A stretch of 26,939 nt of DNA from Acidobacteriota bacterium. Its GTDB lineage: Bacteria > Acidobacteriota > Thermoanaerobaculia > Gp7-AA8. The translations under genes were made by a program, and so were the position numbers. The DNA is taken from NCBI GenBank assembly GCA_003222375.1, contig QHVX01000066.1, positions 1,383 through 28,321 of the forward strand, written 5' to 3'. The first letter of the stretch is position 1; every line of letters begins with the position of its first letter. Of this stretch, positions 10,934-17,296 are shown one piece after another. The notes beneath the pieces are model-generated. The model was given only the letters and a program-made list of their open reading frames with translations. It did no database searches and was not told where the DNA came from.

Positions 10934-10934
10934 C

Positions 10935-11123
10935 ATGCCTCTCCGTCGGTCACGCAAGCACAGGATGATTGCCGGCGTCTGCGGCGGGATCGCGGAATGG
11001 CTCGGCTGGAGCCCGAACGCCGTGCGCGTGCTGTATGTTCTCGTCTCCGTCCTGTCGGTCGCGTTCCCGGGAATCATCGTTTACATCGTTCTCTGGATCG
11101 TGATGCCGGAAGCGGCGGACTGA
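10935..11123 (+). CDS. PspC-domain membrane miniprotein
   Basis: A 62-residue protein that is essentially one PspC domain: a basic N-terminus, the HRMIAGVCGGIAEWLG signature, then one hydrophobic span from VRVLYVLVSVLSV to IVLWIVMP. PspC domains occur in phage-shock and envelope-stress proteins; such stand-alone small versions are of unknown role. AAGGAG lies just before the ligase stop, 7 nt ahead of the ATG, and the gene begins 1 nt after that stop. It is therefore probably co-transcribed and coupled to the ligase gene. Confidence 0.9.
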   Translation: MPLRRSRKHRMIAGVCGGIAEWLGWSPNAVRVLYVLVSVLSVAFPGIIVYIVLWIVMPEAAD

Positions 11124-11140
11124 ATTACGATTCGCGGTTC

Positions 11141-12253
11141 ATGCCGCAGCTCCTGCAGAACACATTCATCTCGGCGCCGCCGAAAGACCTCGTCCTCGAG
11201 CGAGGCTTCAAGTTCTCGCATGGCGAAACAATCGTGCCGTTCACAATCCGGTACGAGACGTTCGGGGAGCTGAACGCCGATCGCTCCAACGCGATCCTCG
11301 CGTGCCACGCGTTGTCCGCGAACGCACACGCCGCCGGCAAGTACACGAACTCCGATGACGAGCGGCCCGGGTGGTGGGATGGGCTCGTCGGCTACGGGAA
11401 GGGGATCGATCTCGAAAAATACTTTGTCGTGTGCGTGAATCTCCCCGGATCGTGCTACGGAACGACCGCTCCCGCCTCGATCGATCCGGCAACCGGCAAA
11501 CCTTACGGATCGCGATATCCGTGGCCGACGATCACGGACATGGTCCATTCGCAAAAGCTCGTCCTCGAGCATCTCGGTATCTCGCGACTGCATTCGATCG
11601 CGGGGGGCTCGTTAGGCGGAATGCAGGTCTTGATGTGGACGGCGCTGTATCCCGAATGGACGGACTCGATCATGGCGATGGCGTGCGGCGCAGCGGTGCC
11701 GGTCGCCGGGATCGCGTGGCACATCATCGGACGAAAAATCATCGAGAGCGATGCGCGATTCCGCGGCGGCGACTACTACGACGATCCGGAGCCGCTCCGC
11801 GGTCTGCAGGTCGCGCGAATGGTCGGTCACATGACGTATCTCTCCGCGCAGGCGCTGCAATCAAAATTCGGACGACGCCGCCGCGGCAGCACGCGCCAGT
11901 TCGAGATCGACTCGTACTTCGAATATCAGGGACAGAAGTTCGCGAAACAGTATGACGCGAACTCCTACATTCGCGTACAGGCCGCCATGGACGAAATGGA
12001 TCTCGACGAACAATTCGGATCGCTCGAACGCGCCTTTGCCAAGTGGCGCGGCAGAACGCTGCTCGTGTCGTTCGACACCGACTGGCTTTTTCCGGTGCCG
12101 GAGGTCGAGCGCGTCGAGCGCGCGATGAAGACTAACGGCACACCCGTGACGCACGAGCGGATCGCGTCGGCGAACGGCCATGACACTTTTCTGATCGATT
12201 ACGACTTGATCACACCGCCGGTGCGCGCGTTTCTAATGGGGTCAGGTCTTTGA
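11141..12253 (+). CDS. metX: homoserine O-acyltransferase (MetX family), altered C-terminus
   Basis: Alpha/beta-hydrolase acyltransferase that activates homoserine for methionine synthesis. It has 370 residues from the ATG at 11141; the frame is open further upstream into the PspC gene, but family length and the MetX-like N-terminus support this start. The nucleophile is Ser157 in GGSLGGMQ; the acid is Asp314 or Asp312 in FDTDWLFP; the base is His347 in NGHDTF. The region LPGSCYGTTAPASIDPATGKPYG is the family's substrate-site signature. Acetyl versus succinyl donor, or a related serine acyltransferase, cannot be excluded. The last five residues (MGSGL) are encoded by the terminal repeat of an inserted element; the probable ancestral ending was RAFLQAW with a stop at 12446-12448. 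It follows PspC by 17 nt. Confidence 0.93.
   Translation: MPQLLQNTFISAPPKDLVLERGFKFSHGETIVPFTIRYETFGELNADRSNAILACHALSANAHAAGKYTNSDDERPGWWDGLVGYGKGIDLEKYFVVCVNLPGSCYGTTAPASIDPATGKPYGSRYPWPTITDMVHSQKLVLEHLGISRLHSIAGGSLGGMQVLMWTALYPEWTDSIMAMACGAAVPVAGIAWHIIGRKIIESDARFRGGDYYDDPEPLRGLQVARMVGHMTYLSAQALQSKFGRRRRGSTRQFEIDSYFEYQGQKFAKQYDANSYIRVQAAMDEMDLDEQFGSLERAFAKWRGRTLLVSFDTDWLFPVPEVERVERAMKTNGTPVTHERIASANGHDTFLIDYDLITPPVRAFLMGSGL
12207..12234. repeat. direct repeat copy 1 flanking the insertion (metX side)
   Basis: 28 bp identical to 12408-12435, extendable to 33 bp (from 12202) with one mismatch. It encodes LITPPVRAF near the metX C-terminus. It is interpreted as one half of an unusually long target-site duplication. 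Confidence 0.85.
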
Positions 12254-12398
12254 TTCCTGCCCAAGCTCTACCCAGTGAAGACCCTTTTGTTTCAGGAAGA
12301 TGCGCAGTCGAAAAAAAGCGCGTTACACTGCATCCTCAACGATCTGAATTAGTTCCACAATTGGGAGAGCGTAGCCATAATCAAAGACCTGACCCCAT
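12236..12398. mobile_element. 163-bp MITE-like element with perfect 20-bp terminal inverted repeats
   Basis: The left end ATGGGGTCAGGTCTTTGATT (12236-12255) is exactly reverse-complementary to 12379-12398. The inside is less GC-rich than the surroundings and holds no transposase; only very short frames are present. The GGTCAGGTCTTTGATT end resembles sequences I recall near small transposase genes in metagenomic genomes, but I cannot confirm that link. It lies between two 28-bp direct repeats, offset from them by 1 nt on the left and 9 nt on the right (4 nt if the 33-bp version is used). Confidence 0.75.
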
Positions 12399-12407
12399 CC
12401 CTCGACC

Positions 12408-12435
12408 TGATCACACCGCCGGTGCGCGCGTTTCT
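12408..12435. repeat. direct repeat copy 2 flanking the insertion (topA side)
   Basis: Identical to 12207-12234. It contains the topA stop codon (12411-12413, minus strand) and its last codons (EETRAPAV region). Read on the plus strand it still encodes the metX ending LITPPVRAF, followed by LQAW and a stop, so the pre-insertion 3' end of metX is preserved here as a relic. Confidence 0.85.
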
Positions 12436-14801
12436 TCAGGCGTGGTGATCGGCGCTTTGTAACCGCACTCCGGGTTGTTGCAAGCCTCGATGTGCCCTTC
12501 GCGCTTGGTCTGCTTCTCGAGCAGATACGGCGCGCCGCACTTCGGACACGCGCGCGGAACCGGCTTGGCATTGAGCGCGAACTCGCACTTCGGATAGCGA
12601 TTGCACGAATAGAAGATGCCGCGGCGCGAACGGCGCTGGACGATTTCGCCCTCGCCGCACTGCGGGCACTTCACGCCGGTGGGCGTCGGCGGAACGCGTA
12701 GGCCGCCGCCGATCTTGCGAATGTTTCGGCAGTCGGGATAGCCGGAGCAACTGTAGAAGGGGCCATAGCGGCCGCTCTTCATCACCATTTCTTTGCCGCA
12801 GATCTCGCACGGAGGCTGCGGCTCGGTCGGCAATCCGGCCTTCAACAGCCGCGGATCCTTCGTGTTCCTGCAGTCGGGATAGCCGCTGCAGGCGAAGAAC
12901 TGACCGAAGCGCGAGCGCTTGAGCTGCATCGGCTTGCCGCATTTCTCGCAGATGATCGTGTCGTCGCCCGCCTCGGCCGCGTCGCCTTTGGCGATCTCCT
13001 TGGTCGTCTTGCACTCCGGATAATTCGAGCATGCCAGGAACTCGCCGAAACGCCCGAACTTGATGACCATCGGCGAGCCGCAGTTCTCGCAGACCTCGTC
13101 GGTCGCGATGCCCTCACCCTTGACCTGCATCATCTCGGTCTTGGCACGCTCGAGATCGACGACGAATTTCTCGTTGAACTCGCGCATGGCGTCGGTCCAC
13201 TCGAGCTTTCCGTCTTCGATTTCGTCGAGCTCCTCTTCGAGACGCGCGGTGTATTTCTCGTCGATGATGTCGCCGAAGGATTGACGCAGCAGCATCGTGA
13301 CGATGACGCCGAGGTGCGTGGGGTGGAACTTGCCGTCGTGCTTGTAGGTGTAGTCGCGCGCCTGAATCGTGGTCAGGATTTGCCCGTACGTTGAGGGACG
13401 GCCGATTCCGTTCTCCTCCAGCGCCTTAACCAGCGTCGCCTCGGTGTATCGCGGCGGGGGCTGCGTGAAGTTCTGTTTCGTCTCGAGGTCGAGCAGCGAG
13501 AGCTTCTCGCCTTCTGTCATCGCGGGCAGCGCTCGCTCGTTTTCCGGTTTCTCCTCGTCGTCCTCTTCCGCTTCTTCCTGGAAGATGCGCAGCGTGTAAG
13601 GGCCGTTCTGAATGTCGACGTCGGTGACGTCGAAAATCGCGGGCTTCATCTGCGATGCGACGAAGCGGTCCCAAATCAGCTTGTAGAGGTTGTGCTCCTC
13701 GCGCGTCAGGAAATCTTTGATCTTCTCCGGATCGAATTCGAGCGATGTCGGGCGAATGGCCTCGTGCGCTTCCTGCGCCTGCGCCGACTTCTTCACTTTG
13801 TAGTAATTCGGTTTCTCCGGCAATATATTGTCACCATATTTAGTAGCGATATATTGTCGTACTTCGCCGAGAGCCTCTTCGCTGATGCGGACGGAATCGG
13901 TTCGCATGTAGGTGATGAGGCCGGCAAAGCCCAGCCCGCCGAGCTCTTTGCCTTCGTACAGCTTCTGCGCAATTTGCATCGTCCGCTTCACGGGATACTT
14001 GAAGCGGTTGTACGCCGTGCGTTGTAAGGTCGACGTGATGAACGGCGGAGCGGTCGATCGCTTTTTCTCTTTGCGCGTGATCGCGTCGACGACGAACGCG
14101 CCGCTCTTCAGCGCCGCTTCGATCGTCCGCGCCTCCGGCTCCTTCGCGACTTCGGTCTTCTTTCCGTCGACCTTCGTCAGCTTCGCGATGAAGGGGGGCG
14201 GATTCCCGGCTTCGAGCTTCGCGGCGAACGTCCAATACTCGACCGGCACAAACGCTTTGATCGCTTCCTCGCGGTCGACGATCATCTTCATCGCGACCGA
14301 CTGCACGCGGCCGGCGCTGAGGCCGCGGCGCACTTTGTCCCACAGCAGCGGCGAGAGTTTGTAACCGACGAGACGATCGAGAACGCGCCGCGCCTGCTGC
14401 GCGTTCACTTTGTTCATGTCGATGTCGATCGGATGCTCGATCGCCTTGCGGACGGCGTTCTTGGTGATCTCGTGGAAGAGGATGCGGCGCACTTTCTTCG
14501 AATCGCCGCCGAGGAGATTCATGACGTGCCAGCCGATGGCTTCCCCTTCGCGATCGGGGTCTGAAGCGATGTAGATCGTGTCGGCTTTTTTAGCGGCCGC
14601 TTTCAGCTCGTTGACGACTTTCTGCTTTCCTTCCAGGACCTCGTAGGTCGGCTCGAAGGTCTCTTCGTCGACACCCAGCTCGCTCTTGGGAAGATCGCGG
14701 ACGTGTCCCACCGACGCCTTGACGACGTAGTCCTTCCCGATGAATTTGTTGATCGTCTTCGCTTTCGCGGGTGATTCGACGATGACGAGGTTCTTGGCCA
14801 T
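12411..14801 (-). CDS. topA: DNA topoisomerase I (type IA) with five C4 zinc ribbons
   Basis: Relaxes negative supercoils. The 796-residue protein starts MAKNLVIVESPAKAKTI at 14801; the open frame continues upstream but only the TOPRIM start is conserved. The TOPRIM acidic motif is SDPDREGE; the nucleophile is Tyr298 in GLITYMRTDSVRIS. An acidic insert (about EEAEEDDEEKPENE) lies in the core. The C-terminus carries five Cys4 ribbons beginning CENCGSP, CEKCGKP, CEICGKE, CPQCGEG and CPKCGAP, the last ending CNNPECGYKAP. The 3' end lies inside copy 2 of the insertion-associated repeat, and its coding sequence is intact. A short AT-rich patch with rare codons lies at 13821-13858. Confidence 0.96.
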   Translation of the reverse strand: MAKNLVIVESPAKAKTINKFIGKDYVVKASVGHVRDLPKSELGVDEETFEPTYEVLEGKQKVVNELKAAAKKADTIYIASDPDREGEAIGWHVMNLLGGDSKKVRRILFHEITKNAVRKAIEHPIDIDMNKVNAQQARRVLDRLVGYKLSPLLWDKVRRGLSAGRVQSVAMKMIVDREEAIKAFVPVEYWTFAAKLEAGNPPPFIAKLTKVDGKKTEVAKEPEARTIEAALKSGAFVVDAITRKEKKRSTAPPFITSTLQRTAYNRFKYPVKRTMQIAQKLYEGKELGGLGFAGLITYMRTDSVRISEEALGEVRQYIATKYGDNILPEKPNYYKVKKSAQAQEAHEAIRPTSLEFDPEKIKDFLTREEHNLYKLIWDRFVASQMKPAIFDVTDVDIQNGPYTLRIFQEEAEEDDEEKPENERALPAMTEGEKLSLLDLETKQNFTQPPPRYTEATLVKALEENGIGRPSTYGQILTTIQARDYTYKHDGKFHPTHLGVIVTMLLRQSFGDIIDEKYTARLEEELDEIEDGKLEWTDAMREFNEKFVVDLERAKTEMMQVKGEGIATDEVCENCGSPMVIKFGRFGEFLACSNYPECKTTKEIAKGDAAEAGDDTIICEKCGKPMQLKRSRFGQFFACSGYPDCRNTKDPRLLKAGLPTEPQPPCEICGKEMVMKSGRYGPFYSCSGYPDCRNIRKIGGGLRVPPTPTGVKCPQCGEGEIVQRRSRRGIFYSCNRYPKCEFALNAKPVPRACPKCGAPYLLEKQTKREGHIEACNNPECGYKAPITTPEETRAPAV

Positions 14802-14847
14802 ACGGTGCTGCAGCGCCGGAACCGGGCCGGCGAACCGCGAAATTCCT

Positions 14848-14870
14848 CGCGCGCGCGTCACGCGCGCGCG
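14848..14870. other. perfect CG hairpin with alternating purine-pyrimidine tract
   Basis: A 10-bp arm of alternating CG (14848-14857), a TCA loop, then its exact complement (14861-14870); alternation continues to 14877. It sits in the 75-nt gap between the regulator stop codon and topA. It could be a stem that limits read-through from the ATP synthase/regulator transcript, or a Z-DNA-prone site. No T-run follows, so a classical terminator is not supported. Confidence 0.5.
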
Positions 14871-14876
14871 TGCGCG

Positions 14877-15266
14877 CTACTCCTCATCGTCCTCATCGCC
14901 GGGACCGGCAGCCTTGTACTTCTTGGTCTTGTTGTACAGCGTTTTGTAGGAGATACCGAGAATTTCGGCTGTCTTCCTGCGATCGCCGTCGGTCATGTTG
15001 AGCGTTTCCTCGATCACGAGGCGCTCGACTTCCTCCATCGGCTGACCGAGCGGGATGGTGACGGCATTCTTCGACCGGCGCTGCCGCGAACCGAGGAGCT
15101 TGTCGGGGAGACAGTCGACGGTCAGCGTATCCGTCCGCGCCATGATGAACGCGCGATTGATGACATTGCGGAGCTCGCGCACGTTGCCGGGCCATTCGTA
15201 CTGCTGCAGAGCTTCGATGAACTCCGAGTCGATATTCTCGACTTTTTTCTCTTCAGTCTCGTTCAA
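14877..15266 (-). CDS. sigma-54 response regulator, C-terminal fragment (AAA+ end and Fis-type HTH)
   Basis: The downstream part of the regulator begun at 16228, in another frame. Its coding similarity begins before the nominal start at 15266 (TTG, really an internal Leu codon), at PLRERLEDIPLFAHFFLQKLNETEE near 15325. It holds the end of the AAA+ domain (YEWPGNVRELRNVINRAF), a linker, and the Fis-family helix-turn-helix DRRKTAEILGISYKTLYNK, with an acidic tail DEDDEE. Alone it would lack the receiver and ATPase core, so it is functional only if the frameshift is an artefact or is bypassed. Stop codon is TAG at 14877-14879. Confidence 0.8.
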   Translation of the reverse strand: MNETEEKKVENIDSEFIEALQQYEWPGNVRELRNVINRAFIMARTDTLTVDCLPDKLLGSRQRRSKNAVTIPLGQPMEEVERLVIEETLNMTDGDRRKTAEILGISYKTLYNKTKKYKAAGPGDEDDEE

Positions 15267-16228
15267 CTTCTGCAGGAAAAAGTGCGCGAAGAGCGGAATG
15301 TCCTCCAGGCGCTCGCGCAGCGGCGGTAGTAGAGGTCTTCGCGCAGCTTGCCATCGGCGATCGCCTTCTGGGGATCGCGATTCGACGCCGCGATGATGCG
15401 CGCATCGATGTTGATCTCTTCGTTGCCGCCGACGCGGCGGAACTTCCCCTCTTCCAGCACGCGCAGCAATTTCACCTGCAGCTCGATCGGCATCTCGGTG
15501 ATTTCGTCGAGAAACACCGTTCCGCCCTTCGCGAGCTCGAAGTAGCCCTCGCGTCGCTTGATGGCGTTCGTGAACGCGCCTTTTTCGTGGCCGAAGATTT
15601 CGGATTCGATCAGCGTCGGCGAGATCGCGCCGCAGTTGAACGCGATGAAGGGTTTGTTCTTGCGCCGCGACAGCGAATGGATCGTGTTCGCGACCACTTC
15701 TTTTCCGGATCCCGACTCGCCCACGATGAAGATGCCGGCATCCGTGTTCGCGACCATCTCGACTTCTTCGAACAGCCGCTGCATGCGCGGCGATTTGCCG
15801 ACCAGATGCCCGAGGGCACCCATCTTCTGCAGTTGACGGCGGAGCTCGAGGATCTCCTGCTTCATCATCTGTTTGTCTTCGATCGACTGCAGGATCACCT
15901 GCAGGCGCGGCAGGTCGACCGGCTTGGTCACGTAGTCTTCGGCGCCGACTTTGAGAGCTTTGACCGCCGAGTCGACAGTCGCGTGCCCGGTCAGAATGAT
16001 CACCGAGACGTCAGGATAGGTTTCCTTGATTTTGTGGAGGAGATCGAGGCCGGTGCCATCAGGAAGCTTGAGATCGACGATCGCGACATCGGGAACGAGC
16101 TTGGAAACCGCGGCCCAGCCCGCCTTCACGGTGTCGGCGGACTCGACTTCGTAACCCCACTCCTCAACCACGTCGGCCATGCCGGCGCTGGTAGCGCGAT
16201 CATCGTCGACGATCAGTACGCGTTTCAT
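15263..16228 (-). CDS. NtrC-family sigma-54 response regulator, N-terminal fragment (receiver and AAA+ core)
   Basis: Enhancer-binding activator of sigma-54 promoters. The receiver domain (about 1-120) has the acidic cluster DDD at 8-10, phospho-acceptor Asp52 in VDLKLPDG, Thr in ILTGH and Lys in VTKP. The AAA+ domain has Walker A GESGSGKE, a GAFTNA loop in place of the canonical GAFTGA, and Walker B GGTVFLDEI. After REDLYYR the reading shifts: the expected segment of about nine residues (of the LNVFPIHLP kind) is missing and the frame ends in unrelated sequence. The ATG overlaps the kinase stop as ATGA. Family members are about 450-460 residues; joining both fragments gives about that length minus the missing block. 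Confidence 0.85.
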   Translation of the reverse strand: MKRVLIVDDDRATSAGMADVVEEWGYEVESADTVKAGWAAVSKLVPDVAIVDLKLPDGTGLDLLHKIKETYPDVSVIILTGHATVDSAVKALKVGAEDYVTKPVDLPRLQVILQSIEDKQMMKQEILELRRQLQKMGALGHLVGKSPRMQRLFEEVEMVANTDAGIFIVGESGSGKEVVANTIHSLSRRKNKPFIAFNCGAISPTLIESEIFGHEKGAFTNAIKRREGYFELAKGGTVFLDEITEMPIELQVKLLRVLEEGKFRRVGGNEEINIDARIIAASNRDPQKAIADGKLREDLYYRRCASAWRTFRSSRTFSCRS

Positions 16229-16875
16229 TGGTCACCTAGAGGGAGTGATAACCGCAATGTCACCTTATCACGTTCCTGTACAGCGTCCAGTTCTCCACCG
16301 TACGTCTCGACAATGAGACGCGCGGCTGCCAGAGAAAGATCGGGATTGCCTGCGGGGTCGGTGTAATAGAACTTGAAAATTTTTTCCAATTCGAAATCTT
16401 CCGCGGCCGGTTCGCCGCTCACCGAAATGCGCAGGCGCTGGTCGCCAGATTCAGCGGACGCCTTGCGGCCATCTTCTTTGAGAACCTTCGACGCACCTTG
16501 AATGAACAGCTTCAGTGCTTCTCGAATTCTGGACTCGTGCGCCCGGATTCTTGCCTCACCCTGCATCTCCACATTCAGCAGCTCGCGGCAGATGCCGGAT
16601 GCGTCGAACGGCTTCGGCTCGCCTTCATTTTTGGGCGGAGTGGAGAGAAGGAAAAAGGCGTCGAAGATGCGGGCCATACGGCGCAGCTCGGTTTCGATCG
16701 CGGCGGTGTAACTCGCGATTCTCTCGTCCTTGCTGCCGTCGGCGAGCTTTGCGACGCGCATGCGAAGCAGTTCGAGATTCAGAACGGCGACGTTGAGCGG
16801 CGTTTTGAGATCGTGGGCAGTGTCAGCGCTGCGCCGAGAGTTCGCTCGCGCAAAAGCCTCCAGCCACGCTTCCAT
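16225..16875 (-). CDS. sensorless histidine kinase-like protein with degenerate ATP-binding domain
   Basis: A 216-residue soluble protein. The dimerisation/phospho-acceptor helix has a proper H-box, TAHDLKTPLN, with His21. The C-terminal half aligns by pattern with a HATPase domain (IREALKLFIQGASKVL where the N-box should be; FKFYYTDPAGNPDLSLAAARLIVETYGGEL where the F/G2 boxes should be). The conserved Asn, the DxGxG of G1 and the GTGLGL of G2 are all absent or altered. There is no sensor, PAS, HAMP or membrane span. It starts 1 nt after the atpC stop and ends in an ATGA overlap with the response regulator, so it should be expressed with both. Possible roles are phosphatase, phosphotransfer or adaptor rather than autokinase. 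Confidence 0.75.
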   Translation of the reverse strand: MEAWLEAFARANSRRSADTAHDLKTPLNVAVLNLELLRMRVAKLADGSKDERIASYTAAIETELRRMARIFDAFFLLSTPPKNEGEPKPFDASGICRELLNVEMQGEARIRAHESRIREALKLFIQGASKVLKEDGRKASAESGDQRLRISVSGEPAAEDFELEKIFKFYYTDPAGNPDLSLAAARLIVETYGGELDAVQERDKVTLRLSLPLGDQ

Positions 16876-16876
16876 C

Positions 16877-17293
16877 TCACATGCCGCGATGCACGTTGAT
16901 CATCGCCACCGATTCCTCGAGCCGCCCTTCCACAATAGCAAACTCGGGATCGTGCGATGACAAATCGGCCAGCTCTTTCTCCAGCTTGACCCTCTCGGCC
17001 TCGGCCAGCGTCGCATCGATTTCCTGCGGTAAGCGCGCGGTCTCCGCCATCACGATCACGCGCTCCGGCAGAATCTCCGCGAAGCCCCACGACAACACCA
17101 GGCTGTGCGACTCGCCGTTCGTGCGATATCGCATGATGCCGACCTTCAGCAGAGCGAGCAGCGGCGTGTGACCGGGCAGCACGCCGATCTCGCCGTCGTA
17201 TGCCGGCAGCACCAGCTCGACCGCATCGGTCTCGACGATCTTGCGCTCGCGCGTGACGACAGTCAGGAAGAACTTGGTCGGTAGGTCGGCCAT
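16877..17293 (-). CDS. atpC: F1Fo ATP synthase epsilon subunit
   Basis: Central-stalk subunit that couples gamma rotation to Fo and can inhibit ATP hydrolysis. The 138-residue protein has the N-terminal beta-barrel (LTVVTRERKIVETDAVELVLPAYDGEIGVLPGHTPLL signature region) and the C-terminal two-helix hairpin (EIDATLAEAERVKLEKELAD). Starts 3 nt after the atpD stop and is the last synthase gene; two regulatory genes follow directly. Confidence 0.95.
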   Translation of the reverse strand: MADLPTKFFLTVVTRERKIVETDAVELVLPAYDGEIGVLPGHTPLLALLKVGIMRYRTNGESHSLVLSWGFAEILPERVIVMAETARLPQEIDATLAEAERVKLEKELADLSSHDPEFAIVEGRLEESVAMINVHRGM

Positions 17294-17296
17294 CGA

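Noticed and set aside
10997..11140. An upstream start for metX inside the PspC gene.
   Set aside because: The extra 48 residues overlap PspC coding sequence, are arginine-rich, and exceed MetX family length; the ATG at 11141 fits.
12411..12448. The relic metX ending (LQAW and stop) as part of a separate small gene.
   Set aside because: It is simply the displaced 3' end of metX left after the duplication, with no start codon of its own.
12250..12462. A short plus-strand frame across the insertion element as a passenger gene.
   Set aside because: It crosses both the element boundary and the topA 3' end, has no recognisable domain and no ribosome binding site.
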